Source: an uncultured Christensenella sp. (GTDB lineage Bacteria; Bacillota; Clostridia; Christensenellales; CAG-917). Taken from it: 64,000 nucleotides of DNA. Position 1 is the stretch's first letter, and each line of letters opens with the position of its first letter. Of the stretch, positions 8,967 through 18,538 are shown one piece after another. Made by a program: the position numbers and the translations under genes. Location: positions 28,884 through 92,883 of the forward strand of contig CAJTYG010000002.1 of the NCBI GenBank assembly GCA_910584155.1, in the 5' to 3' direction. The notes under the pieces are model-generated. The model was not told the DNA's origin and did no database searches. It saw only the letters and a list, made by a program, of their open reading frames with translations.

Positions 8967-10850
8967 TTACACTATGCGTTTAAACATCTTTTCAAAATCA
9001 CGCTTATCGAGCGCAATGACTGCGGGTCTGCCGTGCGGACACTTTGCAGGCAAATCGCCGTTTTCGTCTACGTAAAACCTTATTACTTGCTCGATTTGCT
9101 CACGTGTGAGAACGTCTCCGCCTTTTATAGCCGCCTTGCAAGCCTGCTGACACAGACTGTCCTTTAATAGCTGAGCCAAAGTGAGCTCGTTTTCGCTCAG
9201 ACTGTTTGCAAACAAATCGCCGAAAAACTTGTTGAAATTGAGGTTTACGACAGGCGACGGCACGGCTTTTACAAGATACACGTATCCGCTGTGCTCAATT
9301 TCGAAGCCGAGAGATAGGAGGGTCGGCATTATCTTTTCGATATACTCTTCCTCGGCGCCCGTAAGCGACAGCTTGTATGGGATAAGCAACGGCTGCGCAT
9401 ATTCCGCCTTGCATTTATCGGCAATTCTGTCGTAAAGTATACGTTCGTGTGCGGCGTGCTGATCGATGATATAAAGCTTGTCGTCCCGCTCGACGAGCAG
9501 ATAGGTTGCAAAAACCTGTCCTATTATTTTGCCGTCGAATATCATTGCAGGCTCGCTTAATGGCTTTGCAGGTTTAACGTCGTCTATATTATTATCGGAA
9601 ATATCCGCTTGCGGCGTTTCTTCAGACTTTATTGGCTCGTATACGGCAGGTCTTTCGGGAATATATAACGGACTTTCTCTGAAGCCCGACGGCGTAGCCG
9701 TGGCAAAGCCGAAGTCTTTGGGTGCGGTTTTTCCGACGTGCAAAGCCGACGTATCTATGCGTGTCTGCACCTGTACGGGCGCTTTTTTTATCTCTTTTTG
9801 CACGGGTTGAGGCTCGGCGACTTTGCCGTATTTTTTAGTCATATCAAAGCCCAACACGGATTTGCCCATGCTTGCGTTTACTGCGTCCTGTACTGCGTGA
9901 TACACTGCGCAGAAAACCTTGTGCTTGTCGTAAAAGCGCACTTCCGATTTTCTCGGGTGCACGTTTACGTCCACCTCGTCAAACGGCATAATTATGTCAA
10001 GCACAAACATCGGATATGCACGCTTCATAAGATAGTCGCCGTAGGCCTTTTCCACAGCGGTCTGCACCGAGGCGTCCTCGACGGCACGTCCGTTGACGAT
10101 TATCGTCTGATAGGTGCGGTTCGGCTTTGTAAAATCCACCTTTGAAACGTATCCGCTGACCTTAATACTTTCGCTCGGCTCGATTTTTAGCAGCTTATCC
10201 ACCGTATTTGCTCCGTACACCGCACATATTGCGTCGATAAGCTCGCCGCTGCTATGCGAAAGCACGACGCCGTTTTCGTCGGACAGCGTAATGGATAAGT
10301 TTGCGTTTGCAAGCACGAGCGTCCTTACGGTGTCGAGTATCTGCCGCATTTCGCTTGCGGGCTTTTTTAAGAATTTCAGACGTGCGGGCGTGTTGAAAAA
10401 CAGATTTTCCACCGTGATGATAGTGCCCTTCGAGCGGCTGTCCTCGCCCTCGAAGATGACGTTTCCGCCGCTTAGGACTATTTTTGAAGCCGTCTGCTGC
10501 GACTTTGCCGCAGATATTAGCGTGACTTCGCTTACAGACGCAATGCTTGCAAGCGCTTCGCCTCTGAAACCGAGCGTAGATAAGCTGTCCAAATCGTCTA
10601 TAGCGTTTATTTTGCTTGTGGCGTGAGGAATGAAAGCCGTGCGCATATCCTCCTTCAGTATGCCTATGCCGTTGTCGCTGACCTGAATTTTTCTTATTCC
10701 GCCTTGCTCGACTGCAATATCAATCTGCGTTGCGCCTGCGTCGATAGAGTTTTCTACAAGCTCCTTGACGACGGAGGACGGATTTTCAACGACCTCGCCT
10801 GCGGCAAGCATATTGAATACGTTTGGTTGAAGTATGTTGATTTTTCCCAT
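8967..10850 (-). CDS. mutL: DNA mismatch repair protein MutL (endonuclease type)
   Basis: MutL couples mismatch recognition by MutS to strand incision. The N-terminal GHKL ATPase shows VSDNGIGI, HATSKI and LGFRGEALASI. After a Pro/Lys-rich linker, the C-terminal domain has DQHAAHERILYD, close to the DQHA(X)2E(X)4E endonuclease motif but with Asp in the last acidic place, plus ACKAAIKGGD and CPHGRPAVI. This is the nicking form found where MutH is absent. I chose the ATG at 10850: the preceding AGGAG lies 6 bases upstream, whereas it would touch an ATG at 10856. A 20-base gap separates it from mutS. Confidence 0.97.
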   Translation of the reverse strand: MGKINILQPNVFNMLAAGEVVENPSSVVKELVENSIDAGATQIDIAVEQGGIRKIQVSDNGIGILKEDMRTAFIPHATSKINAIDDLDSLSTLGFRGEALASIASVSEVTLISAAKSQQTASKIVLSGGNVIFEGEDSRSKGTIITVENLFFNTPARLKFLKKPASEMRQILDTVRTLVLANANLSITLSDENGVVLSHSSGELIDAICAVYGANTVDKLLKIEPSESIKVSGYVSKVDFTKPNRTYQTIIVNGRAVEDASVQTAVEKAYGDYLMKRAYPMFVLDIIMPFDEVDVNVHPRKSEVRFYDKHKVFCAVYHAVQDAVNASMGKSVLGFDMTKKYGKVAEPQPVQKEIKKAPVQVQTRIDTSALHVGKTAPKDFGFATATPSGFRESPLYIPERPAVYEPIKSEETPQADISDNNIDDVKPAKPLSEPAMIFDGKIIGQVFATYLLVERDDKLYIIDQHAAHERILYDRIADKCKAEYAQPLLIPYKLSLTGAEEEYIEKIMPTLLSLGFEIEHSGYVYLVKAVPSPVVNLNFNKFFGDLFANSLSENELTLAQLLKDSLCQQACKAAIKGGDVLTREQIEQVIRFYVDENGDLPAKCPHGRPAVIALDKRDFEKMFKRIV

Positions 10851-10870
10851 ATACATCTCCTGATTGACGG

Positions 10871-13507
10871 TCAGTCTTCAAGCTGTTTTTTGAGGTCGGT
10901 GAGTATCGTCAACGCCTGAAGCGGCGTGAGATTGTTTACGTCCGTATCTCTTATCTGTTGCTCTATTTTGCTTTCGTTCATATCAAACAAGCCTATCTGC
11001 TGCGTAAGGCTGTCGCTTGCGCTGCTGAGCAAAAGCTCGTTGGTATCTCTGCGTTTGCTGTCCGCCTCGAGCGAGTGCATAATGCTCTTTGCCCTCTCTA
11101 TGACGGGCTTGCATACGCCTGCGAGCGAGGCGACCTCTACGCCGAAGCTCTCGGAAGCGCCGCCGCTTGCTATCTTGTGAAGAAACACGATATTGCCCTT
11201 GTTCTGACTTATAAGCACACGGTAGTTTTTTATGCCGTCGAGGTCCTCGAGCTCGGTGAGCTCGTGGAAGTGCGTTGCAAAAAGCGTCTTTGCTCTCACG
11301 TTTTTGGTGATATATTCGAGCACAGCCCACGCAATGGACAGTCCGTCGAAGGTGGACGTGCCACGTCCTATCTCGTCAAGTATCAGCAGGCTCGACGACG
11401 TAGCGTAGTTGAGTATGGTGGCAACCTCTATCATTTCCACCATAAACGTACTTTGACCGCCGCTAAGGTCGTCGCTTGCGCCTATTCTTGTAAAAATTCT
11501 GTCCGTCAGCGAGATATCCGCCTCGGTTGCAGGCACAAAGCAGCCGATGTGCGCCATAAGCGTGATGATAGCGACCTGCCTCATATACGTACTCTTGCCC
11601 GCCATATTCGGTCCCGTAATTATCATAGTGCGGTTGTCGCCGTCGTCGAGCAGCGTATCGTTTGGCACATATGCGCCTTTATCGAGCAGCTGTTCCACCA
11701 CAGGGTGTCTGCCCTCGAAAATGCGTATGCTTTTGACCTTTTTGCCGATATTCGGCTTTACAAAATTGCCGCTCACGGATACGGTGGCAAACGACAACAG
11801 CGTATCGAGCACGCTCAGCGACTGCGCCGTAGACTGCAGTGCGGACAGATTTTCAAGACAAAGCTGCTTCAGCTCATAAAAAATTCTGTCCTCTATGCTT
11901 GCCACGCTTGCCTCTGCGGTGAGCACTCTGTCCTCTATCTGCTTTAGCTCGTCGGTGATGAAGCGCTCGGCGTTTACAAGCGTCTGCTTGCGCTCGAAGC
12001 GATACGGCACCTTGTCCACAAAGGATTTGGATATCTCTATGTAGTAGCCGAAAACCTTGTTATAGCTCACCTTCAGCGTGCGGATTCCCGTAGCCTCTCT
12101 TTCACGGGCCTCGAGCTCCGCAATCCAACCCGTTGCGGTGTTTTTGATATCCTTATACTGATCGAGCTGTTGGTCGTAGCCTTTTTTTATAAATGGTTTG
12201 TTTTTGAAGTCGCTTACTGCGTCACGGTCGATAGCGCTCGTCAGCACTGTGTTGAGCTTTTCAAGGGTGTGTATTCCGCTAAGTATCCCTTTAAGAAGCG
12301 GAGCCTTTACGCCGGTAAGCGCAGATTTTATTTCGGGCAGCGACGACAGCGTATCGGATATGGAAAGCAAATCCTTAGGCGTTGCGTTGCCGTAGGCAAG
12401 TTTGCCGTTCAGCCTTTCGAGGTCTCTCACCTCGGACAGCGCCTCAGACAGCTTTTCCCTTAAAACTCTGTTGTTTACAAGCTCTTCAACGGCGTCGAGG
12501 CGGCTATTTATCCTGTCTGCGTCCTGCAGCGGCTGCTCTATGTAGTGGCGCAGCGTCCTTGCGCCCATTGCGGTCTTTGTTTTATCGAGCACCCAAAGCA
12601 ACGAGCCCTGTCTTTTTCCGTCCCTTGCCCTTGCCGTCAGCTCGAGATTTCGTCTTGTTGCACTGTCGAGCATCATAAACGACTTGTCTCTTACGAGCGT
12701 AATTTTTACAAGCTGACCGAGCGCGCGTTTTTGCGTTTGCGCAAGATACTCGAGCAAGCCGCCCGCTGCGGAAATGCAATGTTGCTTGTCCTCGCACTCG
12801 AAGGAAGCGAGCGACGCCACATTAAAGGTTGCGAGCACCTTTTTTGTAGCCGTAGGCACAGCGTAGGCAAAATCGTGATAGCAATGCGCTCTCTGCTCGC
12901 TTGTTTTAAAATACTGCAATCGCTGATATTCGCTCAAAAATTTCTCGTTGCAGATGACCTCGGACGGCGAAATACTGCCTATAAAGTCGGACAGCCTGTC
13001 AAGATAGTTTTCGCCCGCAAACTCGTATACGAAAAATTCGCCCGTGGATATATCCGTCCACGCAAGCCCGAATGCTTTGTCACGTGAGCAGACCGACAGC
13101 AGATAGTTCGATTTTTTCTCGTCCAGAATTTCGTCTTCCATGACTGTGCCGCTCGACACAACTCTCACGACGTCACGGTCGACAAGATTGCCCTTACATT
13201 CGGCGGGGTCGGAAAGCTGCTCGCATATCGCAACTCTGTAGCCCGCCTCGATTAGCTTACGTATATATGTATCCACGGCGTGATAAGGCACTCCGCACAT
13301 GGGTGCACGCATAGTTTTCAAGCCGCAGTCCCTGCCTGTCAAGGTCAAATCGAGCACCTTTGAGGCGATTTCTGCGTCATCGAAAAACATCTCGTAAAAG
13401 TCGCCGAGCCTGAAAAACAGCAGACAGTCGGGATATTTGTCCCTCATATCGCAATATTTTCTCATCATTGGCGACAGGCTTGCTCTGTCTACGTCCGTAT
13501 ATTTCAT
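10871..13507 (-). CDS. mutS: DNA mismatch repair protein MutS
   Basis: MutS recognises mispairs and small loops. The 878-aa sequence starts with the mismatch-binding domain carrying the Phe-x-Glu motif in LGDFYEMFFDDA. It continues through connector, lever and clamp domains to the ATPase, with Walker A GPNMAGKSTYMRQ (near residue 610) and Walker B LLILDEIGRGTSTFDG. The C-terminus has the usual tail. Its ATG overlaps the miaB stop by 4 bases, and mutL follows, so MutS and MutL are made from one message. Confidence 0.98.
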   Translation of the reverse strand: MKYTDVDRASLSPMMRKYCDMRDKYPDCLLFFRLGDFYEMFFDDAEIASKVLDLTLTGRDCGLKTMRAPMCGVPYHAVDTYIRKLIEAGYRVAICEQLSDPAECKGNLVDRDVVRVVSSGTVMEDEILDEKKSNYLLSVCSRDKAFGLAWTDISTGEFFVYEFAGENYLDRLSDFIGSISPSEVICNEKFLSEYQRLQYFKTSEQRAHCYHDFAYAVPTATKKVLATFNVASLASFECEDKQHCISAAGGLLEYLAQTQKRALGQLVKITLVRDKSFMMLDSATRRNLELTARARDGKRQGSLLWVLDKTKTAMGARTLRHYIEQPLQDADRINSRLDAVEELVNNRVLREKLSEALSEVRDLERLNGKLAYGNATPKDLLSISDTLSSLPEIKSALTGVKAPLLKGILSGIHTLEKLNTVLTSAIDRDAVSDFKNKPFIKKGYDQQLDQYKDIKNTATGWIAELEAREREATGIRTLKVSYNKVFGYYIEISKSFVDKVPYRFERKQTLVNAERFITDELKQIEDRVLTAEASVASIEDRIFYELKQLCLENLSALQSTAQSLSVLDTLLSFATVSVSGNFVKPNIGKKVKSIRIFEGRHPVVEQLLDKGAYVPNDTLLDDGDNRTMIITGPNMAGKSTYMRQVAIITLMAHIGCFVPATEADISLTDRIFTRIGASDDLSGGQSTFMVEMIEVATILNYATSSSLLILDEIGRGTSTFDGLSIAWAVLEYITKNVRAKTLFATHFHELTELEDLDGIKNYRVLISQNKGNIVFLHKIASGGASESFGVEVASLAGVCKPVIERAKSIMHSLEADSKRRDTNELLLSSASDSLTQQIGLFDMNESKIEQQIRDTDVNNLTPLQALTILTDLKKQLED

Positions 13508-14868
13508 AGTGTTTCCCCTTCCTTTTGTCCAAACAGCGACGCCGAGCGTGATTTTGTGATTTTAACGTTGAAAAATTTGCCTATATCCTGCTCGCAGCCC
13601 TCAAACGTGACGAGCCGTCCGCTTTCGGTACGCCCGCAAACGCAGCCGCTATGCTTTGGCGCAACGTCCTCGCACAGCACCTCGTAAATGCCGCCCGTGT
13701 ATGTGTCGGATATTTCCTTTGTTATGCGGTTTTGAAGCGTGATAAGCCTCGATATGCGCTCCTGCTTTATAGCGTAAGGTATCTGTTCCATCTTAGCGGC
13801 AGGCGTGCCCTTTCTCGGCGAGTAGATAAACGTAAACGCATTTGAAAAACGCACTCTTTCCACGATGTCGAGCGTATCCTCGAAGTCCTGTTCGGTTTCC
13901 GTCGGAAAGCCCACCATGATGTCCGTCGTAATGCCAATATCGGGCATACGGCTTCGCAGACTGTCTATGAGGTACAGGTATCTTTGCCTGTCATAACGCC
14001 TGTTCATATCCCTCAAAACCTTGTCGGAGCCCGCCTGCATAGGCAAATGCAGGTTTGAGCAAATCTTGCTTGAAGCCGCCATTTCGTCCATAACGGCCTC
14101 TGTAAGGTCCTTTGGGTGTGACGTCATAAAGCGCACTCTGAATTTGCCCTCTATCCTGTCAATTTCGTGCAGCAGCCTTGCAAAGGACGTGCCGTCCTCA
14201 AGGTCGTTGCCGTAGGAATTTACGTTTTGACCCAAGAGCGTAATTTCTCTGTAACCGCCGTCCACGCAGCGCTTTACCTCGTCGAGCACGCTGTTTATAT
14301 CACGTGAGACCTCACGGCCTCTTACGTACGGCACTATGCAATAGGAGCAGAAATTGTTGCAGCCGTAGATGATATTCACCCAAGCGTTCGGATAGCTCGT
14401 GCGAAGAGACGGCGTATTTTCGTCAATTTCGAGATAGTTTTCGGGCAAGGAATTATCAAAGCAGCGGTACTTTTTGTCGCTGCGCTTTTTTATGTTTTGT
14501 CTTGATAAAAGCACCTTATCGATTTCGTCGGCAAGCATAGCGATGTTTCTTGTGCCGAGCACGATATCGACGTAAGGATATTTTTCTCTTATAGCAGCGG
14601 CTACGCCCTCCTGCTGCGGCATACAGCCCACCACCGCCACGACAAGGGACGGCTTCTGCTTTTTGAGCGCCTTTATCACGCCGATATTGCCAAGTGCTCG
14701 CTTTTCGGCGGTATCTCGTATGCAGCAGGTGTTAAAAACCACGATATCGGCGTCCCCTTCCGCCTCGCACGCAGTATATCCCTTATTTAAAAGTATGCCG
14801 GCGATTTTTTCGGACTCGTGCACGTTCATCTGACAGCCATAGGTGTTTATAAAATAGTTTTTTGCCAT
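13504..14868 (-). CDS. miaB: tRNA-2-methylthio-N6-dimethylallyladenosine synthase
   Basis: MiaB is a radical SAM methylthiotransferase that converts i6A37 to ms2i6A37 in tRNA. The N-terminal UPF0004 domain begins INTYGCQMNVHESE and carries two further Cys that should hold the auxiliary 4Fe-4S cluster. The radical SAM motif is CNNFCSYC, followed by PYVRGRE, and the last 70 residues are a TRAM domain. I start at the ATG at 14868 (MAKNYFINTYG); the 19 codons upstream in frame run through the palindromic leader and do not match the family. It is first in a five-gene operon with mutS, mutL and miaA, driven by the promoter at 14924-14952. Confidence 0.96.
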   Translation of the reverse strand: MAKNYFINTYGCQMNVHESEKIAGILLNKGYTACEAEGDADIVVFNTCCIRDTAEKRALGNIGVIKALKKQKPSLVVAVVGCMPQQEGVAAAIREKYPYVDIVLGTRNIAMLADEIDKVLLSRQNIKKRSDKKYRCFDNSLPENYLEIDENTPSLRTSYPNAWVNIIYGCNNFCSYCIVPYVRGREVSRDINSVLDEVKRCVDGGYREITLLGQNVNSYGNDLEDGTSFARLLHEIDRIEGKFRVRFMTSHPKDLTEAVMDEMAASSKICSNLHLPMQAGSDKVLRDMNRRYDRQRYLYLIDSLRSRMPDIGITTDIMVGFPTETEQDFEDTLDIVERVRFSNAFTFIYSPRKGTPAAKMEQIPYAIKQERISRLITLQNRITKEISDTYTGGIYEVLCEDVAPKHSGCVCGRTESGRLVTFEGCEQDIGKFFNVKITKSRSASLFGQKEGETL

Positions 14869-14886
14869 AGTTATGCTTCTCTTTTG

Positions 14887-14906
14887 TGCGCACGCACGTG
14901 TGCGCA
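14887..14906 (-). promoter_or_regulatory. TGCGCAC palindrome in the miaB leader
   Basis: Perfect 7-base arms TGCGCAC (14887-14893) and GTGCGCA (14900-14906) enclose 6 bases. The element lies between the predicted transcription start and the miaB start codon, 18 bases upstream of the ATG. The same arms occur in the pheS leader at 25706-25729. It may be an RNA hairpin or a protein site; its function is unknown. Confidence 0.5.
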
Positions 14907-14923
14907 TAGCTTTATAGACTATC

Positions 14924-14952
14924 ATTATACATAAAAATCACAGATAAAACAA
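14924..14952 (-). promoter_or_regulatory. Promoter of the miaB-mutS-mutL-miaA operon
   Basis: On the minus strand a -35 box TTGTTT (14947-14952) and a perfect -10 box TATAAT (14924-14929) are separated by 17 bases. The predicted start near 14917 gives a leader of about 50 nt containing the TGCGCAC palindrome. Confidence 0.75.
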
Positions 14953-14963
14953 TAATAATTTTG

Positions 14964-17252
14964 ATGAAAAACAAAAACGATTCAAGCTTATCCGCACTCA
15001 AAAGAGAAAAGCGCAAGCGTGCCGTGCTTGTGATATGCCTCATTTTAGTTGTATTGCCGCTGCTTACGCTCGCTATAGGCGTGGGTAGCTTTGCCGTATG
15101 GGCAAATACGCAGGCAATAGACGCAAGCCTGTTGCCCACAGCTTCCGCCCTGCCTACGTTTTACGATATAGACGGCAATATCCTACCCTATGCCGAGGAA
15201 AATTATGTGGATATAAAGGATGTCGGCGACGACCTGAAAAACGCTTTCATCGCTCTTGAAGATAAGCGTTTTTACAGTCACAAGGGCTATGATACTACAC
15301 GAATGGCGGGAGCGATGCTGCACAATATCAAGGCGGGCGGGATACGTGAGGGGGCTTCCACTATCACACAGCAGCTCATCAAAAACACTCATCTTACAAA
15401 CGAGCGCACCGTGTCCCGCAAGCTTAAGGAGCTTGCGCTTGCCGTTCAGCTTGAAAAGGACTATTCAAAGGACGAAATACTCTCAATGTATCTGTCCGTC
15501 ATATATTTCGGCAGCGGCGCATACGGCGTGAAGCAGGCTTCCCGACTGTATTTTGACAAATCTCTCAATGAGCTGACTTTAGCGGAATGTGCCACGCTCG
15601 CAGGCATAGTACGCAATCCCTCAAAATACTCGCCTATAAAAAATCCCGAAGAGAGCCTTTTGCGCAGAAACGTCGTGCTGACCGTTATGGCTGAGCAGGG
15701 CTATATAGACGAGAGCGAGCTTGAAAGCGCAAAGGCGGAGCCGCTCGTAAAAAACAGCGGCGGACGCAATGACAGCGTAACGCAGATGAGCGCAAGAGTT
15801 TGCGAGTTTTATATTGCGCAGGCGACAAAAGAGGTCTGCAAAGCGCTGAATATCACAAAATATCAGCTCAGCAATTCGGGCTACAAAATATATACAAACC
15901 TCAATTCCAAGCTGCAATACGAGCTCGAAAAGCAAAAAAGCGAGCCTACAAATTTCGAGGCGGACGGCATAGGCAGCGTATCTATAGTGCTTGACAACTC
16001 AAGCGGCGCCGTGCTTGCCTATTCGTCATCTTATCCGTATGAAATATCGAGGCAGGCGGGTTCGGTACTTAAGCCTCTTGCCGTGTACGCCCCCGCAATA
16101 GACTGCGATCTTATCTCGCTTGCCACGCCTATCGTAGACGAAAGCATAAACTTCAACGGCTTTGCGCCAGACAACTACGGAGGCATATACTACGGCGATA
16201 CAAACGTAAAGGAAGCCGTAAAAAAATCTATGAACAGCGTAAGCGTAAAGGTGCTTGACTATCTCGGCGTAGACAAAAGCGTACAGTATCTTCAAGGCTT
16301 CGGCATAAGCACGGAGGAGGCGGACAAAAACTACGCTTTGGCTTTGGGCGCAACCTCAAAGGGCGTCAATCCTCTGTCTGTAGGCGGCGGCTATATGACG
16401 CTTGCAAGAGGCGGCGAATATATCGCCCCAAGCTTTGTGCGCTTTGTAGCGGCAAACGGCAGTAAAATACTTTCAAACGAAAACGAAAAGACAAAAAGAC
16501 AGGTTCTCAGCAGCCCGTCTGCGGCGCTCACGACCGTTGCGCTCAAAGAAGCGGTGACGGACGGCACTTCAAAAACTCTAAGCGCGCTGCCCTTCGAGGT
16601 CGCCGCAAAGACAGGCACCGTCGAGCACGGCAGCGGCAATTCGGACGCTTGGAATGTGAGCTACAACGACAGCTATACGGTGGTAGTATGGCACGGCAGC
16701 GACAGCGCTATGACTGAAAAAGGCGGAGGCTATCCCACCCGACATTCGCTGAAAATCTGGCAGAAGCTTCAAAACCTCGGACAAATAAGTCCTATTATGA
16801 AAAAATGCGACGGAATCGTCGAGGCAGAAATAGACGTTTACTCTACAAACGTATGCAAGCACGTCGTTGCGGCAACGCAAAATACCCCGTTAGAATACCG
16901 AAAAACTGAATATTTTAAATATAATAGCTTGCCGTCCTGCGAGGGCTCGAGGTTTGATGCGGTAGGCGTGCCCGATATGAAGCTTTCAAACGAAAACGGA
17001 ACGGTCACAATACTTTTGCAAACGGAAAAGATATATGATTATGAAATTTATCGCACAGATTTTACGGGCAGCACGATGATATATGCGACGTCAAACAGTC
17101 AAGGCGAAATATCTTTGAAGGATAAGCCCATATCTTTATCTTCACGAGTGGATTACACTGTAGTCTGTCACCTCGTCGGCAATGAGGAAATATCCTCTAC
17201 CGATACAAAATCAGTCTATATCACGGACGGCTTTGCCGAGCGGTGGGGTTAA
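14964..17252 (+). CDS. Class A penicillin-binding protein (bifunctional transglycosylase/transpeptidase)
   Basis: This enzyme polymerises lipid II glycan strands and cross-links peptides at the outer membrane face. A short Lys/Arg-rich cytoplasmic tail is followed by one membrane anchor (about residues 20-46). The GT51 domain shows EDKRFYSHKGYD, GASTITQQLIKN, KLKELALAVQLE and GAYGVKQASRLYF. The transpeptidase domain has the SVLK tetrad (in AGSVLKPL), SMN and KTGT. The C-terminal 150 residues are a beta-rich, possibly fibronectin-like extension. The ATG at 14964 is used, though no clear Shine-Dalgarno precedes it. It is monocistronic, diverges from miaB and ends at a strong terminator. Confidence 0.95.
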   Translation: MKNKNDSSLSALKREKRKRAVLVICLILVVLPLLTLAIGVGSFAVWANTQAIDASLLPTASALPTFYDIDGNILPYAEENYVDIKDVGDDLKNAFIALEDKRFYSHKGYDTTRMAGAMLHNIKAGGIREGASTITQQLIKNTHLTNERTVSRKLKELALAVQLEKDYSKDEILSMYLSVIYFGSGAYGVKQASRLYFDKSLNELTLAECATLAGIVRNPSKYSPIKNPEESLLRRNVVLTVMAEQGYIDESELESAKAEPLVKNSGGRNDSVTQMSARVCEFYIAQATKEVCKALNITKYQLSNSGYKIYTNLNSKLQYELEKQKSEPTNFEADGIGSVSIVLDNSSGAVLAYSSSYPYEISRQAGSVLKPLAVYAPAIDCDLISLATPIVDESINFNGFAPDNYGGIYYGDTNVKEAVKKSMNSVSVKVLDYLGVDKSVQYLQGFGISTEEADKNYALALGATSKGVNPLSVGGGYMTLARGGEYIAPSFVRFVAANGSKILSNENEKTKRQVLSSPSAALTTVALKEAVTDGTSKTLSALPFEVAAKTGTVEHGSGNSDAWNVSYNDSYTVVVWHGSDSAMTEKGGGYPTRHSLKIWQKLQNLGQISPIMKKCDGIVEAEIDVYSTNVCKHVVAATQNTPLEYRKTEYFKYNSLPSCEGSRFDAVGVPDMKLSNENGTVTILLQTEKIYDYEIYRTDFTGSTMIYATSNSQGEISLKDKPISLSSRVDYTVVCHLVGNEEISSTDTKSVYITDGFAERWG

Positions 17253-17283
17253 AACCTTTTTGCGCTTGACACATTCGATAAAC

Positions 17284-17320
17284 AAAGCCGTCTGATATCA
17301 CAGACGGCTTTTTCTTTTTA
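17284..17320 (+). terminator. Rho-independent terminator after the penicillin-binding protein gene
   Basis: An 11-base GC-rich stem (AAAGCCGTCTG with CAGACGGCTTT) encloses 6 bases and runs into TTCTTTTT on the plus strand. The minus strand also has a short T-rich tail, so it may serve the convergent thiI operon too. Confidence 0.9.
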
Positions 17321-17346
17321 GTGGTGCCTTTCGTCGGCAATGAAGA

Positions 17347-18525
17347 TTAAAACTTCTTTACGTTTTCCACCGCTTCCGCAACAAGCCTGTCTATATCAAG
17401 CTTCTGTTCGGCTTCCTCAACCTTTTTCAAATTCGGGTGAATTGCGGGGTTTTTAGGCAAAAATATCGTGCAGCAATCCTCAAACGGCTGTATTGAGGTC
17501 TCATACGTGCCTATCCTTTGCGCAAGCGCCATAGTTTCTTCCTTGTCGAAAGCGATCAGCGGACGGAAGATAGGCAGCCCTGCGCAGGACTCCGTTGAAG
17601 TCATACTTTCAACTGTCTGCGAAGCGACCTGCCCGAGGCTTTCGCCCGTTATGATAGCCGTACAACCCTCTTTTTTCGCAAGTACCGTCGCAATGCGCAT
17701 CATAAAGCGGCGCATAATTGTTATCATAAATTCCGCAGGACATTTCTCGTGTATGGCAAGCTGAATATCCGTAAAAGGCACCACATAAAGCGGCATTTCA
17801 GACGTATACGGGCTTATAATGTCACGAAGCTCGACCACCTTTTGCGTGGCTCTTTCGGACGTATACGGAGGCGAGGCAAAGTGCACTGCAAGCTGCTTCA
17901 TTCCCCTCTTTGCCATCATATAGCCGGCAACGGGCGAGTCTATTCCGCCCGACAGCAGCAGCATACCCTTGCTCGAGCAGCCCACAGGCAAGCCGCCTGC
18001 GCCGTAAATGACGTCGGTATATATGTAGGACACGCCGTTTTCACGTATATCCACCTTTATGTCGTAGTCGCTCTTTGTAAGGTCAACTGTAAAGCTTGTG
18101 TTTTTAAGCACGGTATCCGCAAGCTCCGCCGCAATTTCAAAGGAAGCCATAGGGATATGCTTGTCCGCTCTTTTTACAGTCATGCGGAAGGTCGGGTTTT
18201 CTATGGTATTTTCCTCAGACAGCCTTATCGCAAGCGCCTTAATGCTTTCCTTTACAAGCGGAAACCCGCCCTCGAAGTCCGTTTCCACCCTGTCTGCAAC
18301 CGACAGCGAGTGTATACCGAACACCTTTTTTAGGGTATCCACTATATCGCCCTCAAAATCGACGTCGTAGCCGCTCACCGTATATCTTGCCTGCGAGCGT
18401 GAAAACTCGTGCTTAAAGGGCTTCAATGCGTGCTTGATATTGTTTATCAGCAAGCTTTCAAAATAGCTTTTGTTTTTGCCCTTCAAAAAAATTTCGCCGT
18501 AGCGTATGATAATCACTCTGTCCAT
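17347..18525 (-). CDS. thiI: tRNA 4-thiouridine synthase
   Basis: ThiI adenylates U8 of tRNA and inserts sulfur delivered by a cysteine desulfurase. The 392-aa protein begins MDRVIIIRYGEIFLKG, has a THUMP domain in the first half, and a PP-loop LLSGGIDSPVAGYM in the ATP-pyrophosphatase half, followed by ITGESLGQVASQT. There is no C-terminal rhodanese domain, as usual in Bacillota. The start at 18525 has AGGTGC upstream; longer in-frame reading into the desulfurase gene is not expected. It is the last gene of the pheS operon and lies 13 bases after the desulfurase that probably feeds it sulfur. Confidence 0.96.
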   Translation of the reverse strand: MDRVIIIRYGEIFLKGKNKSYFESLLINNIKHALKPFKHEFSRSQARYTVSGYDVDFEGDIVDTLKKVFGIHSLSVADRVETDFEGGFPLVKESIKALAIRLSEENTIENPTFRMTVKRADKHIPMASFEIAAELADTVLKNTSFTVDLTKSDYDIKVDIRENGVSYIYTDVIYGAGGLPVGCSSKGMLLLSGGIDSPVAGYMMAKRGMKQLAVHFASPPYTSERATQKVVELRDIISPYTSEMPLYVVPFTDIQLAIHEKCPAEFMITIMRRFMMRIATVLAKKEGCTAIITGESLGQVASQTVESMTSTESCAGLPIFRPLIAFDKEETMALAQRIGTYETSIQPFEDCCTIFLPKNPAIHPNLKKVEEAEQKLDIDRLVAEAVENVKKF

Positions 18526-18538
18526 ATCTGCACCTATA

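Noticed and set aside
17197..17311. Possible duplication linking the end of the penicillin-binding protein gene to its terminator
   Set aside because: About 36 bases near the end (CGATACAAAATC...) resemble the terminator region at 17276-17311, but similarity is only partial, short blocks occur in a different order, and the terminator stem itself forces some similarity. I could not separate it from chance.
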